NCBI RefSeq assembly: GCF_048593165.1
Contig: NZ_CP184271.1
Origin: Pectobacterium sp013449375
Lineage (GTDB): Bacteria > Pseudomonadota > Gammaproteobacteria > Enterobacterales > Enterobacteriaceae
DNA: 64,000 nt
Direction: 5' to 3' (one strand)
Within the stretch, counting starts at the first letter, position 1. Each line of letters begins with the position of its first letter. The translations under genes were made by a program, and so were the position numbers. The notes below the pieces were generated by a model. It was not told the origin of the DNA, made no database searches, and saw nothing but the letters and a program-made list of their open reading frames with translations. Of the stretch, positions 1-7,894 are shown piece after piece.

Positions 1-173
1 CAATGCTCGTTCCTCCCCTGCGTAAATAAGATCAAACTATCAAAGATTCACGGCATGATGCATTGTCGACGATCATGCTTATTTATTGAATATGTATCAA
101 ATTTCTGGCGTGTTGGTTAGTAAAATCGATGGTTTATCGTTTTTATGCTGTGAATTTGTTCAATGGCGGGGGA

Positions 174-264
174 GTCCACCTGTTTGATTAGCGGGAGGAT
201 GCAAACCTGCGATGAAGAATAGCGGGCTATTCTTTTTCGACTGTGGACAGACGCGCAGGTTTGC
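174..264. terminator. nested inverted repeat downstream of the globin-coupled sensor gene
   Basis: An 11-bp outer stem, GCAAACCTGCG at 201-211 with CGCAGGTTTGC at 254-264, encloses an inner hairpin, AAGAATAGC at 215-223 with GCTATTCTT at 226-234, which runs into TTT on the + strand. GTCCAC near 175 can also pair with GTGGAC at 243-248. The inner hairpin with its T tract looks like an intrinsic terminator on the + strand for a gene left of the window. The outer stem may also stop the minus-strand transcript ending at 279. The bidirectional role is inferred. Confidence 0.5.
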
Positions 265-278
265 AACAAGGTAAAGAG

Positions 279-1694
279 TTATTCTTCCAGCGCGTATTCG
301 ATCCTGTTTCTGCCGTTGGCCTTGGCCTGATAGAGCGCATCGTCTGCCGCCTTTATCAGACATTCATAATCTGGATGACCACCATACACGGCGATGCCTG
401 CGCTGATGGTCATTGTAACGCTTTCACCGTTTTGGAGATAAATCGGGTGATCCTGAATTTTTTTTCTCAGCCGCTCGATGATGGTGTAGGCGGCAACTTT
501 GGGCGTTTCAATCAATACGATCATAAATTCTTCCTCGCCGTAACGGAAAACATAGTCGCTGTTCCGCGTGCTTTCATAGAGCACTTCTGCAATCCTTTTC
601 AGGATGTTATCGCCAGCCGCATGGCCATATGTGTCATTGACGGTTTTAAAATGGTCAATATCAATCATGGCAATGCTGAGCGGAGTACTTGAGTGCATTG
701 CCAGCGATATTTCATGCCGAAGAATGGTTGGCAGGAAGCGACGGTTTAGCAGAAGGGTCAAGGTATCCTTACCGCTTTCCAGTTTTTGGACTTCGTTAAA
801 TAGCGATCCCAGCAGCATATTTATTTTATAAATCTTGCTTCTGACAGCTTTAAGTAGCGGAGCGTAATCCTGCTGGGTCAGTAGTGCCGTCGTGCTATAG
901 CCACGAATATACTCATCCGTTTCCGTCATGATCGAGGCGATAGTGTGTATCCCCTGAATGTTACTGAAACTGGATTTCCCCTTGTGGTTAAACCACAGCC
1001 CGAACTCTGAATCACTCAGGTCCTGGATACTGGAAAGAGGTGTGCCCGTAGCAACGCTGAAAATGAAGGCATTTTCCCAGTTTAGTAGCGATGCGTTCTG
1101 ACGCTCTCTCTCCATACTGGCATTCTCCAGAATGGAAAATAGCCGATAAGATTCTTCATTTTTGGCCGCGAGATCGTGCGATTGAGAATAGGTTTTACTC
1201 ATGATCTCTATGGCGATATCCATAGAGATAGAGGCAAAACGCATGGCATCAAAACACAGTGCTTTATCTTCGGTGACCTGTGCGATGTCTTCATAAAGGT
1301 GCCATTTTAGACGTCGGGCTCCGCGCTCAACCAGATCGACAGGAATACCAATGCGCGCATGAATCTGGCCAATTTTCTTTTGATGATTAATCAGGTCAGT
1401 TAGATGTTCCCCGGTATTCGTTAGAATATCTGCTATCCAATTGCTCATCGATCCATGGAGGCGATCGTGGACTTGCTGGCTGGAAAGAAAAAGGGAGGCT
1501 TCCTGATCTTTGAGCATGTAAGAGTAGAACTCGTCAGCAAAGTCGGACGTTTTTTGATCGGAGAGGGTTCGCAGTAGATTAAAAGATTTCTGTGAGGTTG
1601 TGGCTATCAATTGCATCCATTCTGATGTTATGACTTGATTGTAGTCCAACTCACCATAATCTCTCTGTTCATTAACGTTCAATAGTTCGTTCAA
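279..1694 (-). CDS. globin-coupled sensor diguanylate cyclase (oxygen sensor, PccGCS/DosC-like)
   Basis: This is a heme-based O2 sensor predicted to make cyclic di-GMP. The N-terminal globin domain (about residues 15-170) has Tyr57 in FYSYM and Ser82 as likely distal residues, and His112 in IHARIGIP as the proximal heme ligand, matching DosC of E. coli. From memory, Tyr57 and Ser82 are also the distal residues of Pectobacterium PccGCS, which supports the TTG start giving 471 residues. A middle helical domain (about 180-310) precedes the GGDEF domain (about 315-470). That domain carries an RxxD inhibitory site (RNSD) five residues before the active-site signature. The signature reads GEEEF rather than GGEEF/GGDEF, so the second glycine is Glu. 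I read this directly from the minus strand near 520-530. Activity is therefore likely but not certain. It is monocistronic, and no sigma-28 promoter was seen ahead of it. Confidence 0.9.
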   Translation of the reverse strand: MNELLNVNEQRDYGELDYNQVITSEWMQLIATTSQKSFNLLRTLSDQKTSDFADEFYSYMLKDQEASLFLSSQQVHDRLHGSMSNWIADILTNTGEHLTDLINHQKKIGQIHARIGIPVDLVERGARRLKWHLYEDIAQVTEDKALCFDAMRFASISMDIAIEIMSKTYSQSHDLAAKNEESYRLFSILENASMERERQNASLLNWENAFIFSVATGTPLSSIQDLSDSEFGLWFNHKGKSSFSNIQGIHTIASIMTETDEYIRGYSTTALLTQQDYAPLLKAVRSKIYKINMLLGSLFNEVQKLESGKDTLTLLLNRRFLPTILRHEISLAMHSSTPLSIAMIDIDHFKTVNDTYGHAAGDNILKRIAEVLYESTRNSDYVFRYGEEEFMIVLIETPKVAAYTIIERLRKKIQDHPIYLQNGESVTMTISAGIAVYGGHPDYECLIKAADDALYQAKANGRNRIEYALEE

Positions 1695-1904
1695 CTTTTA
1701 ATCTCTCTTGCGAATATGTCGGATGTACTAGGATAGAAACAATCAATTTTTTGCCTGAATAATCGACATTTAATGACAGAGAGGGTCAATATGGCGTTGT
1801 TAAAAACAAATGAAATTAATGATTTTATACTGGTACTATTACTACTGTAGTTGTAAATGATAATGCTGTTTTTTTGATGTTAGAAGATATTTTGAGATAA
1901 CTTT

Positions 1905-2093
1905 ATGAAAGTTAATGATCTGGTTACAGTTAAAACCGATGGGAAAACGCGCCGGGAAGGGACGATTCTGGCTGTGGAAACGTTTCAGGAAGGGATAATG
2001 TACTTAGTTGCATTAAAAGATTACCCTGCCGGTATCTGGTTTTTCAATGAGACTGACAGTAAAGATGGTACGTTTGTTGAGCCAAAACGTTGA
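1905..2093 (+). CDS. small hypothetical protein, 62 aa
   Basis: I do not recognise this protein. It is a compact, soluble sequence with no signal peptide or membrane segment. Alternating hydrophobic and charged residues and phrases such as NDLVTVKTDGK and TILAVETF suggest a small all-beta barrel (SH3-like), as in several short enterobacterial proteins of unknown role. That is inference only. It starts with ATG after an AT-rich, promoter-like stretch (1795-1895) and a weak GAG-type ribosome site. A perfect 11-bp hairpin follows its stop, which is consistent with a short independent transcript. Confidence 0.55.
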   Translation: MKVNDLVTVKTDGKTRREGTILAVETFQEGIMYLVALKDYPAGIWFFNETDSKDGTFVEPKR

Positions 2094-2121
2094 CGCAAAA
2101 GAGTAATGGGAAGTGTCGATG

Positions 2122-2151
2122 ACGAGCATTGTCCGTATGAACAATGCTCGT
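2122..2151. terminator. perfect 11-bp hairpin between convergent genes
   Basis: ACGAGCATTGT (2122-2132), an 8-nt loop, and ACAATGCTCGT (2141-2151) form a perfect stem between the small + gene and the minus-strand mcp. No long T tract follows on either strand, so termination is likely but not proven. The right arm is repeated as CAATGCTCGT at bases 1-10 of the window. Confidence 0.5.
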
Positions 2152-2171
2152 AGTGAATTGGCTATCCAGTA

Positions 2172-3893
2172 TTAAAACGTTTCCCAGTTGCCGTTTTCCG
2201 TATTGGCTTTACGGGGGAGGGCTAGTGAGGTGCGATCCTTTGCAGCTTGAGCGTTCGGCTGAGCAGGTGTTGAAGGTGTGCCTGATAAATGACCAGATAG
2301 CTTAAATGTTGCAACGGCGCGGGTCAGCAGGGCAGCTTGCTCTTCCAGCGATGCAGCTGCTGCACTGGCTTCCTGAACAAGTGCAGCATTCTGCTGTGTT
2401 ACGCTATCCATTTCAGATATTGCTTGGCCGACTTGAGTGATTCCTCGGCTTTGTTCGTCAGACGCAGAGGCAATCTCACCCATGATGTCAGTGACGTTAG
2501 TCACGGCATCGACGATCTCTTTCATGGTTTGACCTGCGTTATCAACCAGAACAGAGCCACTATTGACCAGGTTGACGGATTCGGAAATCAGCGTTTCTAT
2601 CTCTTTTGCGGCTTGTGCACTACGCTGGGCAAGACTACGAACCTCGCTGGCGACGACGGCAAAACCACGTCCCTGTTCTCCCGCTCTGGCTGCTTCAACC
2701 GCCGCATTTAGCGCAAGGATGTTTGTCTGGAATGCAATACTGTTAATAACATTGGTAATTTCAGAGATTTTCTTTGAACTCCCCGAAATACTGTTCATCG
2801 TGTTGACGACGTTTGCAACGATCTCGCCACCCTGTTTGGCTTTTCCAGAAGCATTCGCTGCGAGCTGGCTTGCGTGATGCGCGTTTTCTGAGTTTTGCTT
2901 CACGGTTGCCGTCAATTGCTCCATGCTTGCCGCGGTCTGTTCAAGCGCTGCGGCTTGCTGTTCGGTTCGCGAGGAAAGGTCTGTGTTACCGGATGAAATC
3001 TCCGTCGAACCTTGATAAATAGAATCTGCACTTTCCCGGACGGTAGCGACGGTGGTAACCAGAGAAGACTGCATTTGCTGAACATTGCTGGCTAGCGTAC
3101 CGATTTCATTCCTGCCATAACGCTCTGACATTTGAGTCAAATCGCCTTGTGCAATTCGCTGAATTCGTGTCACCAACTGATTCATTGGCTTGATGAGAAT
3201 ACCTCTGAGAAAGAAGAACGTCAGAAGCGTTAAAACCGTCGCCAGAGTAAAGCTGCCCCCCATCAATGAATACCCGAGTAGCGCATTTTTACGCGCAGTT
3301 TCGTTTAATTCTTTCGCTCTTTGCGTACGGTAAGCGACAGCTTCTAACAAATATTTGTTATAGGCCAAATCCAAAACCCGAGTTTCTTCAGATTCGAGAG
3401 TAATGACCTCTTCAAACAGCCCCTGTTTTGCAGCAGTAAGCATCAACATAAGGCCTTGATTGACATAAGCATCATAGGATTTGCGCAGATCGCCGTCCAA
3501 TGCCATATCCTGCGGTGTTTTAACCGGACGCTCTTCATAGACCATGAAGGCTTTTTTTGACTGTTCCAGCCGCTGTTCAGCTTGCTTCAGGTTGTCATTG
3601 AAGACCTGAGAATCACCAATACGCGCAGCTGCAGCGGCCTGAATTAGCAACAGACGCGCAGTACGAAGATGGTTGGAACTGTTTGAGATCCCCATGCGGG
3701 TATCGATTTCTTGTGTAACGTCGTCTAATGACTGATTGCTGCTTTGTAGAAAATAGCTGGATGTGCCGATAGATGCTGCAAATAACAGCATGATACCACC
3801 CAGAATAATGACGAATAAGGGAACTAGCCGTAAATTGCTCAGCATGCCAGCCTCGACGTGCTGCTCAGACCTTGAAGTTATTTTCATATCCAT
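2172..3893 (-). CDS. methyl-accepting chemotaxis protein with NWETF tail
   Basis: This is an inner-membrane chemoreceptor of 573 residues. TM1 is near residues 20-45, followed by a periplasmic four-helix-bundle-type sensor (about 46-205), TM2 (about 206-230), a HAMP domain (about 231-285) and a long cytoplasmic coiled coil. The conserved hairpin tip is around the segment EAARAGEQGRGFAVVASEVR. The protein ends in NWETF, the tether that docks the methyltransferase CheR, so it should be a high-abundance, adaptation-competent receptor feeding CheW/CheA. The ligand cannot be predicted. A sigma-28 type promoter lies 114-140 bases upstream, placing it in the late flagellar class despite being outside the che operon. 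Confidence 0.93.
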   Translation of the reverse strand: MDMKITSRSEQHVEAGMLSNLRLVPLFVIILGGIMLLFAASIGTSSYFLQSSNQSLDDVTQEIDTRMGISNSSNHLRTARLLLIQAAAAARIGDSQVFNDNLKQAEQRLEQSKKAFMVYEERPVKTPQDMALDGDLRKSYDAYVNQGLMLMLTAAKQGLFEEVITLESEETRVLDLAYNKYLLEAVAYRTQRAKELNETARKNALLGYSLMGGSFTLATVLTLLTFFFLRGILIKPMNQLVTRIQRIAQGDLTQMSERYGRNEIGTLASNVQQMQSSLVTTVATVRESADSIYQGSTEISSGNTDLSSRTEQQAAALEQTAASMEQLTATVKQNSENAHHASQLAANASGKAKQGGEIVANVVNTMNSISGSSKKISEITNVINSIAFQTNILALNAAVEAARAGEQGRGFAVVASEVRSLAQRSAQAAKEIETLISESVNLVNSGSVLVDNAGQTMKEIVDAVTNVTDIMGEIASASDEQSRGITQVGQAISEMDSVTQQNAALVQEASAAAASLEEQAALLTRAVATFKLSGHLSGTPSTPAQPNAQAAKDRTSLALPRKANTENGNWETF

Positions 3894-4006
3894 TCACTCA
3901 TTCTCAGGAATTTATGATTTACCATGCCACTAGTGGTGACATTGGCGTTTAGGTTTTAGTGTCTACATTAATGACAATCCATTAGCTAAACAACCAATGT
4001 AAAAGG

Positions 4007-4033
4007 TAATCGGCATATATTGAGAAACCTTAA
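4007..4033 (-). promoter_or_regulatory. sigma-28 (FliA) promoter for the mcp at 2172-3893
   Basis: Read on the minus strand there is TTAAGGTT, an 11-base spacer, then GCCGATTA. The enterobacterial FliA consensus is TAAAGTTT-N11-GCCGATAA, so this matches 6/8 and 7/8 with exact spacing. It points at the mcp start about 115 bases downstream. Confidence 0.75.
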
Positions 4034-4173
4034 TCAAATTCGGTGCGATCCCGATCACGTTTTTAACTCTTTAAAAAGAAAAGAGAAATATGTGATGCGA
4101 AATCATACAGAATGATAATGAAAAATAAAGAGTCTGGTTTCCTAACTTTATTTGTCTGGGGTTCAACGCTATT

Positions 4174-5136
4174 ATGTCGAATCTATCTTCGGGGGAATTT
4201 TTCTTGGAAAAGCACACGTATTTTTTTTCTGATAAAAAAGTTGTTTTTTTTATCGCTACACTATGCTGTTTGCTCTGGGGAAGTGCTTATCCGGCAATTA
4301 AAAATGGTTATGAACTGTTTCACATTGCAGATAATGATATTCCTGGAAAACTCGTTTTCGCAGGTTATCGGTTCGCGTTCGCTGGGCTGTTGCTGCTAGC
4401 GCTTGCCGCGCTAAGCGGTCGGTCTATCGGGCGCTTCCAGCGTGGGCAGTTAGTGCAGCTAAGCATCCTAGGAATATTCCAGACATCACTGCAGTACGTT
4501 TTTTTCTATATCGGTCTGGCTTATACCACGGGTGTTAAAGGTTCGATCATGAATGCAACCAGTACTTTTTTCAGTGTGCTGCTTGCTCATTATTTATACC
4601 AAAATGATAAATTAAATATCAACAAGCTAACTGGCTGTATATTAGGCTTTGTTGGTGTGATGGTCGTTAATATCAATAGTAATGAAATGAGCATCGGTTT
4701 TACGCTGCTAGGTGATGGATTCGTTGTGATTGCGGCCTTTATTTTGTCAGCATCAACTATATATGGTAAGCGAATATCACAAACGATGGATCCAACGGTG
4801 ATGACCGGCTATCAGTTGGCTATTGGCGGGAGTATTTTAACGATATCGGGATACTGTACGGGCGGGACACTCATCATACCAGATTTGAAAGCGGTACTGA
4901 TGCTGGGGTATCTTATTCTGCTCTCGTCAGTCGCTTTTTCATTATGGAGCCAACTGCTGAAATACAATCGAGTCGGTATGGTTGCACCATTTAATTTCCT
5001 CATTCCGGTATCTGGTACGCTGCTGTCAGCGTTGTTCCTTAATGAAAGTATCTTGGAGTGGAAATATTTCTTTGCACTTGTCCTGGTGTGTTCAGGTATT
5101 TGGCTGGTTAACCGGGTTGTGAAAAGCGGTCGGTAA
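4174..5136 (+). CDS. EamA/DMT-family inner-membrane transporter
   Basis: The protein has 320 residues with about ten hydrophobic segments arranged as two EamA repeats. The first begins at FFIATLCCLLWGSAYPAIK, and the second starts near residue 180 with a run ending in ASTIYGKRIS. It has the length and topology of drug/metabolite superfamily permeases that export amino acids, metabolites or toxic compounds. The substrate is unknown. The ATG at 4174 has no clear ribosome site and gives about 25 hydrophilic residues before TM1, so a slightly later non-ATG start is possible. Nothing links it functionally to the flanking chemotaxis genes. Confidence 0.85.
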   Translation: MSNLSSGEFFLEKHTYFFSDKKVVFFIATLCCLLWGSAYPAIKNGYELFHIADNDIPGKLVFAGYRFAFAGLLLLALAALSGRSIGRFQRGQLVQLSILGIFQTSLQYVFFYIGLAYTTGVKGSIMNATSTFFSVLLAHYLYQNDKLNINKLTGCILGFVGVMVVNINSNEMSIGFTLLGDGFVVIAAFILSASTIYGKRISQTMDPTVMTGYQLAIGGSILTISGYCTGGTLIIPDLKAVLMLGYLILLSSVAFSLWSQLLKYNRVGMVAPFNFLIPVSGTLLSALFLNESILEWKYFFALVLVCSGIWLVNRVVKSGR

Positions 5137-5602
5137 AATGCTTCGATCACACAACCCACATAGCGCACTGAAGACACGGCCTGTAGCGTGAAGTTTTAGA
5201 GCCGAATAATTTCATGCTATAGCTCCTGCAATCAATCCTGATAATTCACTAATTTCTTTAATATCAATGTAATATGTTTTTCCTTACATTTTCCTGTCAT
5301 AGCTATATGCATTACAGCAATGCTCTGGCAGAAGAGAGATAAATTCGGCTTCAGAACATGCGCTTAAGAGTTTTTTGGGTAAAAAGTGTAAGTTTTTCGT
5401 GAAAGGTATAAACTTACATAAAAGCATGCGTTTTAGATGCAATGGACTTTTTGTATATCTATCACTTACATAGCAAGCAAATTGTTTCTTTTTTATTATT
5501 TTCAAGGATCTTTTTTGTAACGTTTCGTGCGCATTTTTGGCGTAAAAATAGGCATAAAAGTGCTCTGACCAGATAGGGTTTGGCTCATAACACTTTCATT
5601 TG

Positions 5603-5618
5603 TGTGATCTGTATCACA
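5603..5618 (+). promoter_or_regulatory. CRP-cAMP binding site of flhDC
   Basis: TGTGA, six bases, TCACA: both half-sites match the CRP consensus exactly. In E. coli CRP activates flhDC from about 71 bases upstream of the start. The same geometry here would put the start near 5682. This links motility to carbon status. Confidence 0.85.
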
Positions 5619-5686
5619 TAATGACCAAAATTCTTCTTTGGTCGCGTTGTATGTGCTACGGATTAGGCGGTACAGTTGCGCTGTTT

Positions 5687-5700
5687 TAGGATTAATCCTA
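5687..5700 (+). promoter_or_regulatory. RcsAB box in the flhDC promoter
   Basis: TAGGATTAATCCTA is a perfect 14-bp palindrome that fits the RcsA/RcsB consensus (TAAGAATATTCCTA type). In E. coli an RcsAB box just downstream of the flhDC start represses motility under envelope stress. Here it falls at or just after the start point inferred from the CRP site, so the same repression is expected. Confidence 0.75.
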
Positions 5701-5930
5701 TGCTTTGATTGGAGCGGATCTCCTGGATGGGGCTAAAAAGCAACGGATGAACGGATTCACAGCGTGATGCGTAAAGTAGGCAAGTAACGATTGCCCGAAT
5801 AAGAAATGATGAAAGTAGTAACTCGCAGTATCTGGCACCGATAGTTTTTTATGCCATCAATGGAGAGTGATTTTCGAACTGGGCGATATGGTCTATCACC
5901 TAACTTATGTTTTAAACATAGCCTGTCGGG

Positions 5931-6290
5931 ATGGGAAATATGGGTACCTCTGAATTACTCAAACACATTTATGACATTAATCTGTCTTATTTGTTACTGG
6001 CGCAACGCTTAATTAATGATGAAAAAGCTTCTGCGATGTTTCGTCTTGGAATCAATGACGAGATGGCCGATGCCTTGATGCAACTGACTTTACCGCAGAT
6101 GGTGAAATTGGCAGAAACTAACCAGCTGATATGCCATTTCCGTTTTAACGATCACAATACAATCAAAGTGTTGACTCAGGAATCGCGTGTGGATGATTTA
6201 CAGCAAATTCATACAGGGATTCTGTTGTCGAGCCACTTATTACAACAGTCTTCTTCGAAAGAAGAAAACCTGCCTAAGAAAAGGGCATAA
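5931..6290 (+). CDS. flhD: flagellar master transcriptional regulator FlhD
   Basis: FlhD (119 residues) forms the FlhD4C2 complex that activates all class II flagellar promoters with sigma-70. The core from TSELLKHIYDINLSYLLLAQRL through DLQQIHTGI is nearly identical to the E. coli protein, including the conserved cysteine in QLICHFRF. ATG codons occur at 5931 and 5940. The longer form is used because E. coli FlhD also begins MGxMxTSELL. It is the first gene of flhDC, with three bases before flhC. Confidence 0.97.
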   Translation: MGNMGTSELLKHIYDINLSYLLLAQRLINDEKASAMFRLGINDEMADALMQLTLPQMVKLAETNQLICHFRFNDHNTIKVLTQESRVDDLQQIHTGILLSSHLLQQSSSKEENLPKKRA

Positions 6291-6293
6291 GTA

Positions 6294-6872
6294 ATGGCGG
6301 AGAAAAGTATTGTTCAGGAAGCGAAAGATATCCAATTGGCAATGGAACTCATTTCGCTTGGCGCTCGTTTACAGATGTTAGAAAGTGAAACTCAGTTAAG
6401 TCGCGGACGTTTGATTAAACTGTATAAAGAATTGAGAGGAAGTCCGCCGCCTAAGGGAATGTTACCTTTTTCAACGGATTGGTTTATGACCTGGGAACAG
6501 AATATTCATTCATCAATGTTCTACAACGCATACAGCTTTTTAATCAAGAATGGACAGTGTAGTGGTGTTGAAGCGGTTATTAAATCTTACCGGCTCTATC
6601 TCGAACAGTGTGCGCCGCAGAGCGATTCTCCACTGTTGGCATTGACGCGAGCTTGGACACTAGTCCGGTTTGTTGACAGCGGTATGCTGCAACTGTCGTC
6701 ATGCAATTGCTGCAAAGGGATGTTCATAACTCATGCTCATCAACCTAAAAACAGTTTTGTTTGTAGTTTGTGTCAACCCCCTTCCAGAGCGGTAAAAAAG
6801 CGTAAACTTTCGCAAAATCTTGCCGATATAATACCTCAACTGCTGGATGAACAGGTAAAACACGCAGTCTGA
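6294..6872 (+). CDS. flhC: flagellar master transcriptional regulator FlhC
   Basis: FlhC (192 residues) is the DNA-contacting, zinc-binding partner of FlhD. The zinc cysteines are visible as CNCC near residues 137-140 and CSLC near 157-160. Length and sequence match the enterobacterial family. It follows flhD by three bases, so the two are co-translated or at least co-transcribed. An AT-rich hairpin follows and probably separates it from motA. Confidence 0.97.
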   Translation: MAEKSIVQEAKDIQLAMELISLGARLQMLESETQLSRGRLIKLYKELRGSPPPKGMLPFSTDWFMTWEQNIHSSMFYNAYSFLIKNGQCSGVEAVIKSYRLYLEQCAPQSDSPLLALTRAWTLVRFVDSGMLQLSSCNCCKGMFITHAHQPKNSFVCSLCQPPSRAVKKRKLSQNLADIIPQLLDEQVKHAV

Positions 6873-6889
6873 GTCTGTAGCGATTTGTG

Positions 6890-6926
6890 AATCTATCACT
6901 GTTGGTTGTGAATACGGTGATAGATT
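6890..6926 (+). terminator. stem-loop after flhC
   Basis: AATCTATCAC (6890-6899) pairs with GTGATAGATT (6917-6926) over a 17-base loop. It is followed by a short TTTCTCC stretch. It may weaken read-through from flhDC into motA. No sigma-28 promoter matching the E. coli motA promoter was found between here and 7007. Confidence 0.45.
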
Positions 6927-7006
6927 TCTCCTTCAAGAGCGTCCTAGCTACGGCTCCACAGTTTTATCTCACTTTCCGCCCACCTTTTTTATTATAAGGA
7001 TTCCTT

Positions 7007-7894
7007 GTGCTGGTTATATTGGGTTATATCGTAATTGTGGCCTCGATACTCGGCGGTTATCTCATGGTCGGTGGGGCCTTGGGTGCGCTTTACCAACCTT
7101 CGGAGCTATTGATTATCGGCGGTGCGGCGGTAGGTGCTTTCATCGTTGGTAACAATGGAAAGGCGATAAAAGCAACACTACGAGCGTTACCGCTTTTGGT
7201 CAAAAGCTCCAAGTATAATAAAGCACTGTATATGGATCTGATGGCCTTACTCTTTCGTGTGATGGCCAAATCTCGTCAGCAAGGCATGCTTTCCCTGGAG
7301 TTTGATATTGATAACCCTCGCGAGAGTGAAATTTTCTCGAGCTATCCGAATATTCTTGCTGACAACACCGTTGTTGAGTTTATTACCGATTATTTGCGTT
7401 TGATGGTCAGCGGCAACATGAATGCGTTTGAGATTGAAACGCTGATGGATGAAGAGATCGAAACGATTGAACATGAAAGTGAAGTTCCCGCATCCAGCTT
7501 GACGATGATGGGTGACGGTCTTCCTGCATTTGGTATCGTCGCTGCCGTTATGGGGGTTGTTCACTCACTCGCCTATGTTGACCGTCCTGCAGCTGAGTTG
7601 GGGATGATGATCGCTCACGCTATGGTGGGTACCTTCCTAGGGATTTTACTTGCTTACGGTTTTGTCTCCCCATTAGCCGCGTTGCTGCGTCAAAAAAATG
7701 CAGAAAAAATCAAAGTGTTGCAGTGCATTAAAGTCACTTTACTGTCTAGCCTTAATGGCTACGCTCCGCAAATTGCCGTTGAATTTGGTCGTAAAACGCT
7801 GTACTCAACGGAGCGTCCTTCCTTTACCGAGCTGGAAGAACATATTCGTCGTGTGAAATCGCCGACTCAGCAAGCGTCGGACAGTAACGCATGA
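7007..7894 (+). CDS. motA: flagellar stator protein MotA
   Basis: MotA (295 residues) is the four-TM stator subunit that, with MotB, conducts protons to drive rotation. Hydrophobic segments lie near residues 2-22, 34-51, 168-190 and 200-222. The conserved prolines are visible in DRPAAELG and FVSPLA, and the acidic cytoplasmic loop (EIETLMDEEIETIEHE) carries the charged residues that touch FliG. The start is GTG, as in E. coli motA, preceded by a TAAGGA ribosome site at 6995-7000. It overlaps motB by ATGA. Confidence 0.97.
   Translation: MLVILGYIVIVASILGGYLMVGGALGALYQPSELLIIGGAAVGAFIVGNNGKAIKATLRALPLLVKSSKYNKALYMDLMALLFRVMAKSRQQGMLSLEFDIDNPRESEIFSSYPNILADNTVVEFITDYLRLMVSGNMNAFEIETLMDEEIETIEHESEVPASSLTMMGDGLPAFGIVAAVMGVVHSLAYVDRPAAELGMMIAHAMVGTFLGILLAYGFVSPLAALLRQKNAEKIKVLQCIKVTLLSSLNGYAPQIAVEFGRKTLYSTERPSFTELEEHIRRVKSPTQQASDSNA

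Larger units (their letters stand above)
5137..5930 (+). promoter_or_regulatory. 794-bp flhDC control region
   Basis: This long AT-rich gap ahead of the flagellar master operon has no convincing gene. It holds a perfect CRP palindrome (5603-5618), a perfect RcsAB-type palindrome (5687-5700) and a leader rich in GGA triplets. With CRP about 70 bases upstream of the start point, as in E. coli, transcription would begin near 5680-5690, leaving a leader of about 240 bases. The upstream half (5137-5600) is AT-rich and could hold further regulator sites that I cannot assign. Confidence 0.75.

Noticed and set aside
5284..5505. 73-codon minus-strand frame in the flhDC control region
   Set aside because: No ribosome site, AT-rich composition and no recognisable protein pattern; it lies in a regulatory region.
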